A DNA stretch of 64,000 bases, taken from NCBI GenBank assembly GCA_900105225.1, contig LT629764.1:3117501-3181500 (forward strand), written 5' to 3'. Under the pieces are notes generated by a model. It was not told the DNA's origin. It was given only the letters and a program-made list of their open reading frames with translations, and made no database searches. Source of the stretch: Paenibacillaceae bacterium GAS479. Lineage in GTDB: Bacteria > Bacillota > Bacilli > Paenibacillales > Paenibacillaceae. Each line of letters starts with the position of its first letter. The first letter of the stretch is position 1. Below are positions 48,112 to 58,244 of this stretch, in pieces. Position numbers and translations under genes: made by a program.

Positions 48112-48429
48112 ATGGGTTTCGCCACAGAGTTCAATTCCGTCTGCAAATTCAAATCCGAACAGGAGCTGTACGAGCTGCTGGAATACGGCAAGGGCAAAAT
48201 GGTCAAAAGCGGCTTCCGCGTCTTTCCGACGGGGCAGAAGGTTATTGCGTATACGCCAGGGAATCAGGCTATCGCGATCGTGCGCATTTTGGCCTCCATC
48301 GCCGAGATCAACTTCCAGGGTGAAGAGGTTACGCAAGTAGAGATGGAGCTCGTGCGCAAGCTAACCGAGGAGGAAGCGCGCGTGCAGTCGGCGCTCGCCT
48401 ACGAAATGTTCTTTGGTGAGCGGAAATGA
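48112..48429 (+). CDS. Small conserved-looking protein, unknown
   Basis: A 105-residue soluble protein not matched to a family. Predicted alpha-beta: MGFATEFNSVCKFKSEQELY, MVKSGFRVFPTGQKVIAYTPG, then helices ending EARVQSALAYEMFFGERK. AAGGAGGGAC precedes the ATG. Its stop overlaps the start of the UvsE gene (ATGA), so the two are translationally coupled, hinting at a shared role in UV response. Confidence 0.7.
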   Translation: MGFATEFNSVCKFKSEQELYELLEYGKGKMVKSGFRVFPTGQKVIAYTPGNQAIAIVRILASIAEINFQGEEVTQVEMELVRKLTEEEARVQSALAYEMFFGERK

Positions 48430-49442
48430 TCGTTCGCTTCGGCTTTGTTGCAATGAGCTTGCTGCTGGACAATGTCTCGCCCTCTCGCACAATGACGTAT
48501 AAAAACTTTTCTAAGCTGGAAGACCGAGAGGCGGCGCTGACTCGGCTGGAGCGCATTGCCGAAGACAATTTGCAGAGCACACTGCGTATTCTCAAAAACA
48601 ACCGCGACTCCGACTTTCATCTTTATCGTTTCTCCTCCAAGCTGATTCCGCTGGCAACGCATGAAGCGCTGAAGGATTGGAACCCGTACCCTGCCCTTGC
48701 CCCATCCTTCGCTCAGCTCGGGGAGTTCGTGCGAAAGCATGGGATGCGCGTCAGCTTCCATCCTGATCACTTCTGCGTGTTCAGCACGCCGCGCCCGGAG
48801 GTGCTGGCCAAGTCGCAGGAGGATATGGAGCATCATGTGCGCATGTTGGAAGCGATGGGACTGGATGAACGGTACAAATGTAATATCCATGTGGGCGGAG
48901 CCTATGGTGATAAACCCGTGTCCGGCGAGCGTTTCATCCGGCAGTTCGGGGCGCTGGAAGCGAGCCTGCGCGGTAGGGTGACGCTGGAGAACGACGACAA
49001 GACGTTCAATGTACGTGAGACGCTGGAAATAGCCGAACAGACGGGAAATCCTATGGTGCTGGATATCCATCACCACTGGGTGAACAACGGCGGAGAGACA
49101 GCGGAGTCTCTGCACGGGGAGCTATGGTCGCGTATCGCGGCTACTTGGCAGAGGGAGCAGGAGCGTCTTGGCCTGGACGGCGGACCGGACGGGCTCCCGC
49201 CCAAAATCCATGCTTCGAGTCCGAAGAGCCTGTCCGATCCGCGAGGTCATGCCGACTTTGTCGAGACGGGACCTCTGCTGGAATTTCTGCGCAGCGTCAA
49301 AGACTCCGTGCCGCAGATCGACTGCATGCTGGAGGCCAAGGCGAAGGATCAAGCTCTTGCCACTCTCATGGAAGAGCTGGGCCGTCTAGCGGCCAGCGGT
49401 GAGGGCATCCGCATCGTAGACGGATCGACAATCGAGCTGTAG
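48426..49442 (+). CDS. uvsE: UV damage endonuclease
   Basis: A 338-residue TIM-barrel endonuclease that nicks DNA 5' of UV photoproducts using metal ions. Typical motifs are VRFGFVAMSLLLDNVSPS, LYRFSSKLIPLATHE, RVSFHPDHFCVFSTP, NIHVGGAYGDK, LENDDKTFN and VLDIHHHWVNNGGE, which supply the clustered His/Glu/Asp metal ligands. Length is near that of Bacillus UvsE (about 320). Its ATG overlaps the stop of the preceding small gene. Confidence 0.92.
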   Translation: MIVRFGFVAMSLLLDNVSPSRTMTYKNFSKLEDREAALTRLERIAEDNLQSTLRILKNNRDSDFHLYRFSSKLIPLATHEALKDWNPYPALAPSFAQLGEFVRKHGMRVSFHPDHFCVFSTPRPEVLAKSQEDMEHHVRMLEAMGLDERYKCNIHVGGAYGDKPVSGERFIRQFGALEASLRGRVTLENDDKTFNVRETLEIAEQTGNPMVLDIHHHWVNNGGETAESLHGELWSRIAATWQREQERLGLDGGPDGLPPKIHASSPKSLSDPRGHADFVETGPLLEFLRSVKDSVPQIDCMLEAKAKDQALATLMEELGRLAASGEGIRIVDGSTIEL

Positions 49443-49470
49443 CTGGCTGGAAATGGGGAACTAGGACATC

Positions 49471-50292
49471 ATGCTTGAATGGATTTTGATTTTGCTGACA
49501 GGTTTGGTCGCTTCTATCTTCGGCAGCATTGTCGGACTGGGCGGCGGCATCATCATCGTGCCGGTGTTGCTGCTGCTCGGCGCGCAGTTGACTGGAGAGC
49601 CGATCCTGGAGGCGACAGCGGTCGGCACCTCGCTGGCTGTGCTAATCGTGACGGCTCTTGCATCGTCGAGAACATATGCCAAGCAGCGGAAGGTCGACTT
49701 CCGCAGCGCCTGGCTGCTGTTCATTACGAGTGGCCCCGGCGCGATGATCGGCTCGGCGTTGACGTCGAAGTTTCAAGGCGGAGCGTTTCAGCTGAGTTTT
49801 GGTGTTTTCATGCTGCTGATGGCTCTGCTGCTTATTTTCCGCGATCGCATCAAGCCGGCCTCGCGCAATTGGCCGATTACGCGCAAGCTGACCGACGGGT
49901 CAGGCGTGGAGCATGAGTATGGGTACAGCCTTCCGTTGCTGCTTAGTATTGGCCTGCTCGTTGGCCTCGTCTCGGGGCTGTTCGGCATCGGAGGCGGCTC
50001 GCTTTTTGTACCGGTTATGGTGCTGCTGTTCCGCTTCCCGCCGCATGTAGCGACGGCGACGTCGATGTTCGTCATTTTCCTGTCCGCGATCAGCGGCAGT
50101 TTTGTACACGGATTCATGGGCGAGATCGACTGGTTGCTCGTGCTGGCGCTTGCTCCAGGAGCTTGGCTGGGCGGCAAGGCAGGTGCTTGGATCGCCAGCC
50201 GGATGAGTGGATCGGCCATACTTTGGGTGTTGCGAATCACGCTGCTCGTGTTAGCGGTGAGACTGATCTGGCAAGGTGTGGCGCAGCTGTAG
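49471..50292 (+). CDS. TauE/SafE-family sulfite or organosulfonate exporter
   Basis: A 273-residue membrane protein with about eight spans and the internal duplication of the family: GLVASIFGSIVGLGGGIIIVP near residues 9-29 and GLVSGLFGIGGGSLFVPVMVL near 170-190. ATAVGTSLAVL and ATATSMFVIFLSA are the paired second motifs. The family moves sulfur-containing anions. The substrate cannot be read from sequence. It starts 28 bp after uvsE. Confidence 0.88.
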   Translation: MLEWILILLTGLVASIFGSIVGLGGGIIIVPVLLLLGAQLTGEPILEATAVGTSLAVLIVTALASSRTYAKQRKVDFRSAWLLFITSGPGAMIGSALTSKFQGGAFQLSFGVFMLLMALLLIFRDRIKPASRNWPITRKLTDGSGVEHEYGYSLPLLLSIGLLVGLVSGLFGIGGGSLFVPVMVLLFRFPPHVATATSMFVIFLSAISGSFVHGFMGEIDWLLVLALAPGAWLGGKAGAWIASRMSGSAILWVLRITLLVLAVRLIWQGVAQL

Positions 50293-50320
50293 AGAGCAGC
50301 GCAGCTTGAATTTTGCGAAA

Positions 50321-50367
50321 CAGAATACGGATGCCATTCGTATAGTAAGGAAGGCATCGTTATTCTG
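50321..50367. other. Imperfect inverted repeat before the IMPase gene
   Basis: CAGAATACGGATGCC (50321-50335) matches the complement of 50353-50367 at 13 of 15 positions. It lies about 50 bp before the start codon and may be a terminator or regulatory hairpin. Confidence 0.45.
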
Positions 50368-50418
50368 CATAGGTATTATGGAAAGGTTTTCATATAGATC
50401 GGAAAAGAGGGAATCAGC

Positions 50419-51252
50419 ATGAGTGATGATCATGTAGTAGGCAGCAAAAGCTTCGCCGCCGTAGCGATCAACTGCGCGTCAAAGGCGGGAGAGTGGATCA
50501 TGTCCAAGGTAGGCGCACATGAGGTGCTGCGCGAGAAAATGTCGCCGCATGACTTGGTGACCGAAGTGGACAAAGGCTCAGAGAAGCTCATTCGCAGCCT
50601 GATTAAAATGAATTTCCCGAACCATTCTTTCCTCGGTGAGGAGGGTGTTGAGCCTGGTCCCGAGGCCTCCACCAAAGCTTTGGAGGATGTCCGCGATGCA
50701 GAATATTTGTGGATCGTCGATCCTGTGGACGGAACGACCAACTTCGTGCATGGCTTTCCTTATTTTGCCGTGTCGATAGCACTTGCCCATCATGGAGAGG
50801 TCATTCTCGGCGTCGTATACGATCCTTGGAAGGATGAGCTGTTCATCGCTGAAAAGGGTAAAGGAGCCTATGTTCGCGGTCGCCGCATGAACGTATCCAG
50901 CGAGCCGACTCTGCGCGACAGCCTTGTCGCCACGGGCTTTCCGCCGGAGCATGCGACGGCTTTGCCGCGTAATCTGGCGCAATTGCAGCTGCTCGCTCCA
51001 AAGGTGCGCAGCATTCGCTCCAGCGGCTCTGCCGCGCTGCATTTGGCCTATGTCGCAGCCGGCCGCTTGAGCGCTTACTGGGAAGTCGGCCCGAACAGCT
51101 GGGATCTTGCCGCAGGGGCGCTGCTCGTGCAAGAGTCAGGCGGACGCGTAGGCGATCAGGACGGAACGCCGTATCATCTAGGCGTGCGCAATGTGCTGGC
51201 CACGAACGGCCACATTCATGATGAGCTGCAGGCTGAGCTGGCCAAAGCGTAA
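50419..51252 (+). CDS. Inositol monophosphatase family protein (SuhB-like)
   Basis: A 277-residue metal-dependent sugar-phosphate phosphatase. The metal and phosphate sites are visible: HDLVTEVDKGSE, FLGEEGVE, WIVDPVDGTTNFVHGFPYF and NSWDLAAGALLVQESGG. Substrates in the family include inositol phosphates, fructose bisphosphate and nucleotide derivatives. AAGAGGGAATCAGC precedes the ATG. Confidence 0.92.
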   Translation: MSDDHVVGSKSFAAVAINCASKAGEWIMSKVGAHEVLREKMSPHDLVTEVDKGSEKLIRSLIKMNFPNHSFLGEEGVEPGPEASTKALEDVRDAEYLWIVDPVDGTTNFVHGFPYFAVSIALAHHGEVILGVVYDPWKDELFIAEKGKGAYVRGRRMNVSSEPTLRDSLVATGFPPEHATALPRNLAQLQLLAPKVRSIRSSGSAALHLAYVAAGRLSAYWEVGPNSWDLAAGALLVQESGGRVGDQDGTPYHLGVRNVLATNGHIHDELQAELAKA

Positions 51253-51386
51253 GCAGGTCATCATCGCCTTGTGAACAGGCGAAGTTCGGATGGGTTGGGT
51301 GGAATATTTTTTTCTGCGACATGAGAGAATGCACTTGTGAATATACAAAAAATGGGCATGCTCATGAGATACCTTAGCATTAGCTA

Positions 51387-51437
51387 TAGTTGTTTTACGC
51401 ATGGCGTAAAGGGACAAAATAAGCTAAACTACAACTA
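51387..51437 (+). promoter_or_regulatory. Nested inverted repeats before the small basic-tail protein gene
   Basis: TTTACGC-ATG-GCGTAAA (51394-51410) is perfect, and TAGTTGT (51387-51393) pairs with ACAACTA (51431-51437). The element ends about 35 bp before the start codon and could be an operator or a leader hairpin. Confidence 0.5.
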
Positions 51438-51472
51438 GGATTAACCAATCGGTAAAGCGTGGAGGGATATAT

Positions 51473-51736
51473 ATGACGGAACAAAACAAAGCCGTAGAGG
51501 CTGAAGCGTCCGCCGCGGCGGCTGAGAATGAGACTTCCGTAGAGGCAGTGGCTCAAGCTGCTGAACAGCCGAAGAAGATGTCGCTCGCTGAAGCTGCAAA
51601 GCTCAAGCTGCAGCAGAAGAAACAGGGCCAGGGGGCTGGCAAGCAAGGACAAGGCGGCGCCCAAGGCGGAGCCAAGGAGCTGCGCAGCCAACTGAACAAG
51701 AAGCCGAACAATCAACGCAGACGTATGGGCGTCTAA
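51473..51736 (+). CDS. Small low-complexity protein with basic tail, unknown
   Basis: An 87-residue protein: an acidic Ala/Glu half (VEAEASAAAAENETSVEAV), a Lys/Gln stretch (AAKLKLQQKKQGQGAG), and a basic tail (NKKPNNQRRRMGV). It looks intrinsically disordered and could bind nucleic acid; function unknown. GGAGG precedes the ATG. The YuiH-type gene starts 4 bp after its stop. Confidence 0.65.
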   Translation: MTEQNKAVEAEASAAAAENETSVEAVAQAAEQPKKMSLAEAAKLKLQQKKQGQGAGKQGQGGAQGGAKELRSQLNKKPNNQRRRMGV

Positions 51737-51739
51737 TCC

Positions 51740-52441
51740 ATGAATCAACCGTATGAGAGCGACAAAGCCGAAAGGTTGAAGCGCAATGCGGCAGCGTTGA
51801 TGCAGAAGATCAAGCCCGACGCCAAGTATGGCGATCGAGTGCCGCCAGGTCAGACGGTCACGGAACGGTTCCCGATTTTACATGAGGGTGCCGTTCCCGT
51901 TTACAATATGGAAACCTGGGATCTACGCGTGAGCGGAGCGGTGAAGCAAGATCGCAGCTTCTCTTTCACCGAGCTGGAGAAGCTGCCACGTGTGACAGTC
52001 ATGCGGGACATCCACTGCGTCACTCGCTGGTCGAAGATGGATACGGTATGGGAAGGCATTCTGTTTCGCGATTTCCTGAGGCATGCAGGCATCGAGCCGC
52101 TGCCGGAAGCGAAGCATGTCATGGTCTACGGCGACTATGATTACGAGACGAATATGCCGCTTGCGGATCTCATGGGCGACGACATTCTGCTGGCGTTCTC
52201 CTACGGCGGTGAGCCGCTCACCGAGAAGCATGGCGGACCGCTGCGGCTGGTCGTTCCTCATCTGTACTTTTGGAAGAGCGCCAAGTGGCTGCGAGGCTTC
52301 GAGTTCATGACCGAAGATCGCCCTGGTTTCTGGGAGCGCAATGGCTTCCACAACGAGGCAGACCCATTCAAAGAAGAGCGTTACTCCGGCAACGACTTCG
52401 AGATTCCAGAGGATGAATGGGTGCATAAAGATTACGATTGA
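51740..52441 (+). CDS. Sulfite oxidase-like molybdopterin oxidoreductase (YuiH type)
   Basis: A 233-residue cytosolic oxidoreductase domain of the sulfite oxidase/MsrP superfamily. DIHCVTRWSKMDTVWEGI carries the Cys that binds molybdenum; YDYETNMPLADLMGDD, HGGPLRLVVPHLYFWKSAKW and RGFEFMTEDRPGFWE are typical. The substrate of this branch is not established. No signal peptide is present. It starts 4 bp after the small disordered protein and ends at a strong terminator, so the two genes form an operon. Confidence 0.9.
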   Translation: MNQPYESDKAERLKRNAAALMQKIKPDAKYGDRVPPGQTVTERFPILHEGAVPVYNMETWDLRVSGAVKQDRSFSFTELEKLPRVTVMRDIHCVTRWSKMDTVWEGILFRDFLRHAGIEPLPEAKHVMVYGDYDYETNMPLADLMGDDILLAFSYGGEPLTEKHGGPLRLVVPHLYFWKSAKWLRGFEFMTEDRPGFWERNGFHNEADPFKEERYSGNDFEIPEDEWVHKDYD

Positions 52442-52464
52442 GCAGGGCTAGATCCTGTATAGAA

Positions 52465-52496
52465 AGCCGCTTCGCATATGCGAAGCGGCTTTTTTA
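52465..52496 (+). terminator. Terminator of the YuiH-type gene
   Basis: A perfect palindromic 13-bp stem (AGCCGCTTCGCAT with its complement) followed by TTTTTT. Confidence 0.85.
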
Positions 52497-52557
52497 TCGT
52501 TGTATGGGCATGTATCCCATTTATAACAATCGTTTATAGGAATCGTTGACCGATGTT

Positions 52558-52590
52558 TATTTGACATAGAAATAGTTAAAGGAGTATAAA
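52558..52590 (+). promoter_or_regulatory. Promoter and candidate operator of the marR-type operon
   Basis: TTGACA (52561-52566) and TATAAA (52585-52590), 18 bp apart. TATTT-N7-AAATA (52558-52574) is a palindrome on the -35, a likely autoregulatory site for the MarR protein. Confidence 0.55.
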
Positions 52591-52621
52591 TATATTATTG
52601 AGTTTAGCAAGGAGGTACACT

Positions 52622-53044
52622 ATGGAAGTGGAAATTAAACGATTCCACTGGGCGGCCCAGGCCTTCATGCAGACGATAGAATTTTCGATGCAGGAGATTA
52701 TCAAGGAAAGCGGATTGACGAGAACGCAGTTATTCGTCCTGCACTTGATCAAACAGCACGGTCCTTGCAAGCTCGCGTTTATTGCCGAGAAGATGGAGGC
52801 TAAGCCGAGTGCAGTCACCGTCATGATGGATCGCCTTGAGAACGGGGGATATGTCAAACGCAAGCATGACACGGTCGATCGCCGGGCTATTTTTGTGGAG
52901 ATTACAGAGGAAGGCGAGCAAGTAATGCAATGGATGCGGCAACAGAAGGAGAACATGATAGGCGTACACCTTTCGAAGTTGACCGCAGAGGAATTGCATA
53001 CGGTAACACTAATTTTGGAGAAACTTACAGTAGGGGAAGATTAA
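52622..53044 (+). CDS. MarR-family regulator
   Basis: A 140-residue winged-helix regulator. TRTQLFVLHLIKQHG, FIAEKMEAKPSAVTVMMDRLE (recognition helix) and GYVKRKHDTVDRRAIFVEIT (wing with the DRR motif) are typical. ATG 52622 is chosen because AAGGAGG lies 7 nt upstream. It is followed by a multidrug pump gene, the common pairing in which MarR represses the pump until a toxic compound binds. Confidence 0.9.
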   Translation: MEVEIKRFHWAAQAFMQTIEFSMQEIIKESGLTRTQLFVLHLIKQHGPCKLAFIAEKMEAKPSAVTVMMDRLENGGYVKRKHDTVDRRAIFVEITEEGEQVMQWMRQQKENMIGVHLSKLTAEELHTVTLILEKLTVGED

Positions 53045-53101
53045 ACGTACGTAAGTAGGTCCACCACTACAGGTTCAAAGACGAGGAGAGAAAGACGAAT
53101 C

Positions 53102-54727
53102 ATGGAACATTTATCTCATAAACGCAAAGTTTCGATCATGATCGCTGTCATGGCGGCTATGTTTTTTGCGGCAATCAACCAGATGATTACGAGCACAGCG
53201 ATGCCTCGCATCATCGCCATTCTTGACGGCATGGAGTATTACACATGGACGATCAATATTTACTTGCTTACCTCCACGATTGCCACCATTCTGGTCGGCA
53301 AGCTATCTGACATGTTCGGGCGTAAGCCGTTCATGCTTGCTGGTATTTTATTATTCATAATCGGAGCTTTCCTGACCGGTACATCGACAGATGTGTTCCA
53401 GTTCATCATCTATCGCGGTATTCAAGGTGTTGGCGCCGGTATCGTGCAAGCAACTGCCTTCATGGCGGTTGGCGACCTGTTCGCACCTCGCGAGCGTTCC
53501 AAATGGATGGGCCTCATGACCGCAGTATTCGGCTTCTCCAGCGTACTCGGTCCAACACTCGGCGGTTATCTTGTTGACAACATGGATTGGCATTGGCTGT
53601 TCTGGATCTTCCTGCCACTCGGCGTTGTTGCTTTCTTCATGATTCTGTTCCTTTTCCCAAGAGTGGAGCGCAAGCCTGCCGAAAAGATCGACTATTTGGG
53701 TTCCTTACTCTTAACCACAACAATCGTGCCGCTGTTGCTCGCCTTCTCATGGGCCGGCACGCAATATCAATGGGGTTCATGGGAAATTATCAGCTTGCTG
53801 ATCGGAGCTGTTGTGTCGGGTAGTATCTTTGTTCTGGTTGAGTACTATGCGAAAAATCCGATTTTGCCACTGCATCTGTTCAAAAACCGTATCGTAACGG
53901 TTTCCAACCTCATTGGCTTCCTCATGAACTTCGGCATGATGGGGGCGATGATTTATCTGAGCTTCTACGTGCAGGGAGTGGAGGGCGTCTCGGCTACTTA
54001 TGCGGGTTATGTGACGATGCCGATGTCCATTTTCATGGTTATTACGAGCGCCCTAATCGGCTCGAGAATTTCTAAAAGCGGCAAGTACAAAAGGTATGCT
54101 CTGATCGGCGTGCCAATCATGATTCTTGGTATGGGCCTGATGATCGTGATGAACAGCGTCTGGATCGCAGCACTGAGCATGGCTATTTTCGGTGTCGGAA
54201 TCGGCATGGGCATGCCGGTATTCTCATTGGCGACGCAGAATGCTGTGCCCCATAATGAGCTTGGCGTTGCGACTGCATCCTCACAGATGTTCCGTAACCT
54301 TGGCGGCACGATCGGTATTGCCGTCATGGGTACAGTAATGTCTAATAACCTAGCCCGCCATATCAAGGAAAATCTTACTTCGGCGTCTGCCCCGGACTTG
54401 AGTAAACTTGACCCGGCTTTGCAGGAAAAGCTGATTGCTTTTGCTAATCCGACAACGTTGATGAACAAGCCGCTCATTGAGCAGACCGAGAGCAGTTTGC
54501 CGGAAGATGCACGAGCGTTGTTTGTCCAAATGATTGATCAGATCCGCGACGCGCTCGGCCAGACGTTATCCGTCGTGTTCCTTGTCGGCACACTCGTTCT
54601 GTGCGCTTCGCTCGTTCTCGTCTTCTTCTTGAAAGAGATCCCGCTGCGCACTAGTAACAAGGTGGAGGCTGTCGGAGCCAACAAAGATGAGAATGGAACT
54701 ATAAAGGAAGCGGGACTTCAGAGCTAA
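53102..54727 (+). CDS. DHA2-type (14-span) MFS multidrug efflux pump
   Basis: A 541-residue membrane transporter of the drug:H+ antiporter-2 family. AAMFFAAINQMITSTAMPRIIA carries motif D1, LVGKLSDMFGRKPFML motif A, and VFGFSSVLGPTLGGYLVD motif C. Length and hydrophobic pattern fit 14 spans. The last 30 residues are a charged tail. It lies 57 bp after the MarR gene with AGGAGAG before the ATG, so it is very likely the target of that regulator. Confidence 0.92.
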   Translation: MEHLSHKRKVSIMIAVMAAMFFAAINQMITSTAMPRIIAILDGMEYYTWTINIYLLTSTIATILVGKLSDMFGRKPFMLAGILLFIIGAFLTGTSTDVFQFIIYRGIQGVGAGIVQATAFMAVGDLFAPRERSKWMGLMTAVFGFSSVLGPTLGGYLVDNMDWHWLFWIFLPLGVVAFFMILFLFPRVERKPAEKIDYLGSLLLTTTIVPLLLAFSWAGTQYQWGSWEIISLLIGAVVSGSIFVLVEYYAKNPILPLHLFKNRIVTVSNLIGFLMNFGMMGAMIYLSFYVQGVEGVSATYAGYVTMPMSIFMVITSALIGSRISKSGKYKRYALIGVPIMILGMGLMIVMNSVWIAALSMAIFGVGIGMGMPVFSLATQNAVPHNELGVATASSQMFRNLGGTIGIAVMGTVMSNNLARHIKENLTSASAPDLSKLDPALQEKLIAFANPTTLMNKPLIEQTESSLPEDARALFVQMIDQIRDALGQTLSVVFLVGTLVLCASLVLVFFLKEIPLRTSNKVEAVGANKDENGTIKEAGLQS

Positions 54728-54791
54728 AGCGGAGCAGGATAGATTGTCCAGCCCCGTTCGGTGAAATGGAAGACCGTTTAGTGATATCGAG

Positions 54792-54835
54792 AAGACCCCC
54801 TAGTGATCGCTGTTGATCGCTAGGGGGTCTTTCGT
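54792..54835 (+). terminator. Terminator of the MFS gene
   Basis: AAGACCCCCTAG-T-GATC pairs with GATC-G-CTAGGGGGTCTT, followed by TTCGTTTGTTT. Confidence 0.75.
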
Positions 54836-54919
54836 TTGTTTATAGGTGAGCGTCAAAGGGGGGAGGGGCATCACGTATTCAGGCAAGTATTCGCGGCATC
54901 AGAATCGCTTGAATCGGAA

Positions 54920-55687
54920 TCAGTCCCGGGAAGCCTCGATGAGTTTATGGGCGATTAGGGCGGGATTTGTTTTGACAGTGGACATATGGTCGCCCTCTAC
55001 CTTAATGAGGCGGAAAATGCCGAGCCGCCCGGACATATGCGGATGCCAGCCGTAGTCCTCACCTTCTGGAAGAAAGCCATCCGTGGTCAAGTATAAGTAG
55101 CTCCTTGGAATTCGTAATGTATAAAAGAGCTTCAGGTCGAGGCTTTCGAATAAAGGGGCGGCGGGTTCGGGGCCCAAGAGACTATGCAAATGGCGGGCAA
55201 GCGGGCCGCTGGCGAGATTGACAAAAATGTCCCTATACAGATCATAGGGCAGCATGATAGTGTCATCCCCGGATTCTTGACGCAATTCATTAAAGGCTTC
55301 GTAGATGATGGGGGGAAGCTGGTCTGCGACAGACTCTCCGTCGAGTAGAACAAAGGCGTTCATGAATACTAATCTTTTGATGCGGTCGGGCACGAGCTGA
55401 GCTGTCGTCTGGATGATGGAGCCGCCGAAGCTGTGGCCAACCAGCACGACATCCTGCAAATCCCAAGACAGGATGTAACCTGCGACGGCTTCCGTAATCT
55501 CTGCATGGGTAATGCTCGGATTGGAATTCGTTCCATAACCAGGGTACTCAGGAAGGTGGACATCATGGCCTTCGCGCTGCAGTGCGGCCGCTATCTCCCG
55601 CAGGTATCCGGCATTAGCCCAGGCGCCGCGGACAAGAACGAATGTCAGATGTTGAGGCTCGGTTATTGGGCCGTTGACTAGAATCAA
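54920..55687 (-). CDS. Alpha/beta hydrolase (plant methylesterase-like)
   Basis: A 255-residue soluble serine hydrolase. LTFVLVRGAWANAGYL replaces the usual His-Gly oxyanion motif with ArgGly. The nucleophile elbow is GHSFGG, the acid is likely in YLTTDGFLPEGEDY and the base in KVEGDHMS. This pattern fits the methylesterase/hydroxynitrile-lyase-like group of small esterases. The start is TTG 55687 behind GGAGGG. The substrate is unknown. Confidence 0.85.
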   Translation of the reverse strand: MILVNGPITEPQHLTFVLVRGAWANAGYLREIAAALQREGHDVHLPEYPGYGTNSNPSITHAEITEAVAGYILSWDLQDVVLVGHSFGGSIIQTTAQLVPDRIKRLVFMNAFVLLDGESVADQLPPIIYEAFNELRQESGDDTIMLPYDLYRDIFVNLASGPLARHLHSLLGPEPAAPLFESLDLKLFYTLRIPRSYLYLTTDGFLPEGEDYGWHPHMSGRLGIFRLIKVEGDHMSTVKTNPALIAHKLIEASRD

Positions 55688-55960
55688 GCAAATCCCTCCG
55701 TTCTCATAGATGCTCGTTTCTAAATGTATATGACAGGCCCAGCTTGGCTGATTCCCGGGTGTGCAGCGATATGTTAAGTTGCTAAAACAATCTAATTAAA
55801 GGTTAATTTGGTGAATGGATTCGGGGGCTTGGCTGGAGGGGCACCAAGCGGTACCCGTCTTGTCGAGTAAAAGAAATCGCTGCGAGCAGCGTCATCTGGT
55901 TAAGGAGATGTATAGAGAGCTGGAGAAGAGTGGACAGGGGGTTAAAGGAGCGATTAAACT
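55688..55960. other. Spacer before CRISPR leader 2
   Basis: Only a doubtful 56-codon frame (55815-55985) is present. No promoter or terminator was recognised. Confidence 0.5.
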
Positions 55961-55985
55961 AAGTGCGAACCCTAAGCTCACATGA
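55815..55985 (+). CDS. Doubtful 56-residue ORF running into leader 2
   Basis: ATG 55815 opens a frame with a plausible soluble, basic helical part (RCEQRHLVKEMYRELEKSGQ). It ends 25 nt inside the conserved leader, and AAAGG is 13 nt before the start. It may be a small gene, a gene remnant cut by the arrival of the CRISPR locus, or chance. Confidence 0.25.
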   Translation: MDSGAWLEGHQAVPVLSSKRNRCEQRHLVKEMYRELEKSGQGVKGAIKLSANPKLT

Positions 55986-56130
55986 AATCCCTGGGAGGTT
56001 CGCACCTTAGGCTTAGCAAGGGTTTGAGGGGATTTTGCTTTGAAAATAGATCTTTTGACAAGGCCGATTTAAGAGGTTCGCACTTTTGAGGCCGAAAACC
56101 CAGGCGCAGCAAGGGATTTTCGGGTATGCT
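55961..56130 (+). promoter_or_regulatory. CRISPR leader 2 (170 nt)
   Basis: Same length and order as leader 1. GTGCGAACC lies at the outer edge and GGTTCGCAC at 55998-56006 and 56073-56081. The final 50 nt before the first repeat are almost the same as in leader 1, as expected for the integration and promoter region. Confidence 0.85.
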
Positions 56131-58065
<1,935 letters not shown>

Positions 58066-58244
58066 GCTTAAAACTGTAATCTAGTTTAATTAGGCATTCA
58101 TTTAATATAATGAATTTTTTTCCTTAGCAAGAAGGAAATTGTAATCTGTCGTTGAAATGAGTATATAGGACTAGTATTTATAGCCGGTTGGTAGAAAACC
58201 GAGCTTAAAGTACTATATTCATTCCTGCGAAAGGATGAATTTTC
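58066..58244 (+). promoter_or_regulatory. Region between array 2 and cas3
   Basis: A terminator (58096-58121) ends the array. A weak promoter candidate is TTGAAA (58152-58157) with TATTTA 17 bp on (58175-58180). ATTCAT-TCCT...AGGATGAAT at 58217-58240 can fold over the cas3 ribosome site. Confidence 0.4.
58096..58121 (+). terminator. Terminator after CRISPR array 2
   Basis: ATTCATT (58096-58102) pairs with AATGAAT (58109-58115), followed by seven T. The stem is AT-rich. Confidence 0.65.
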
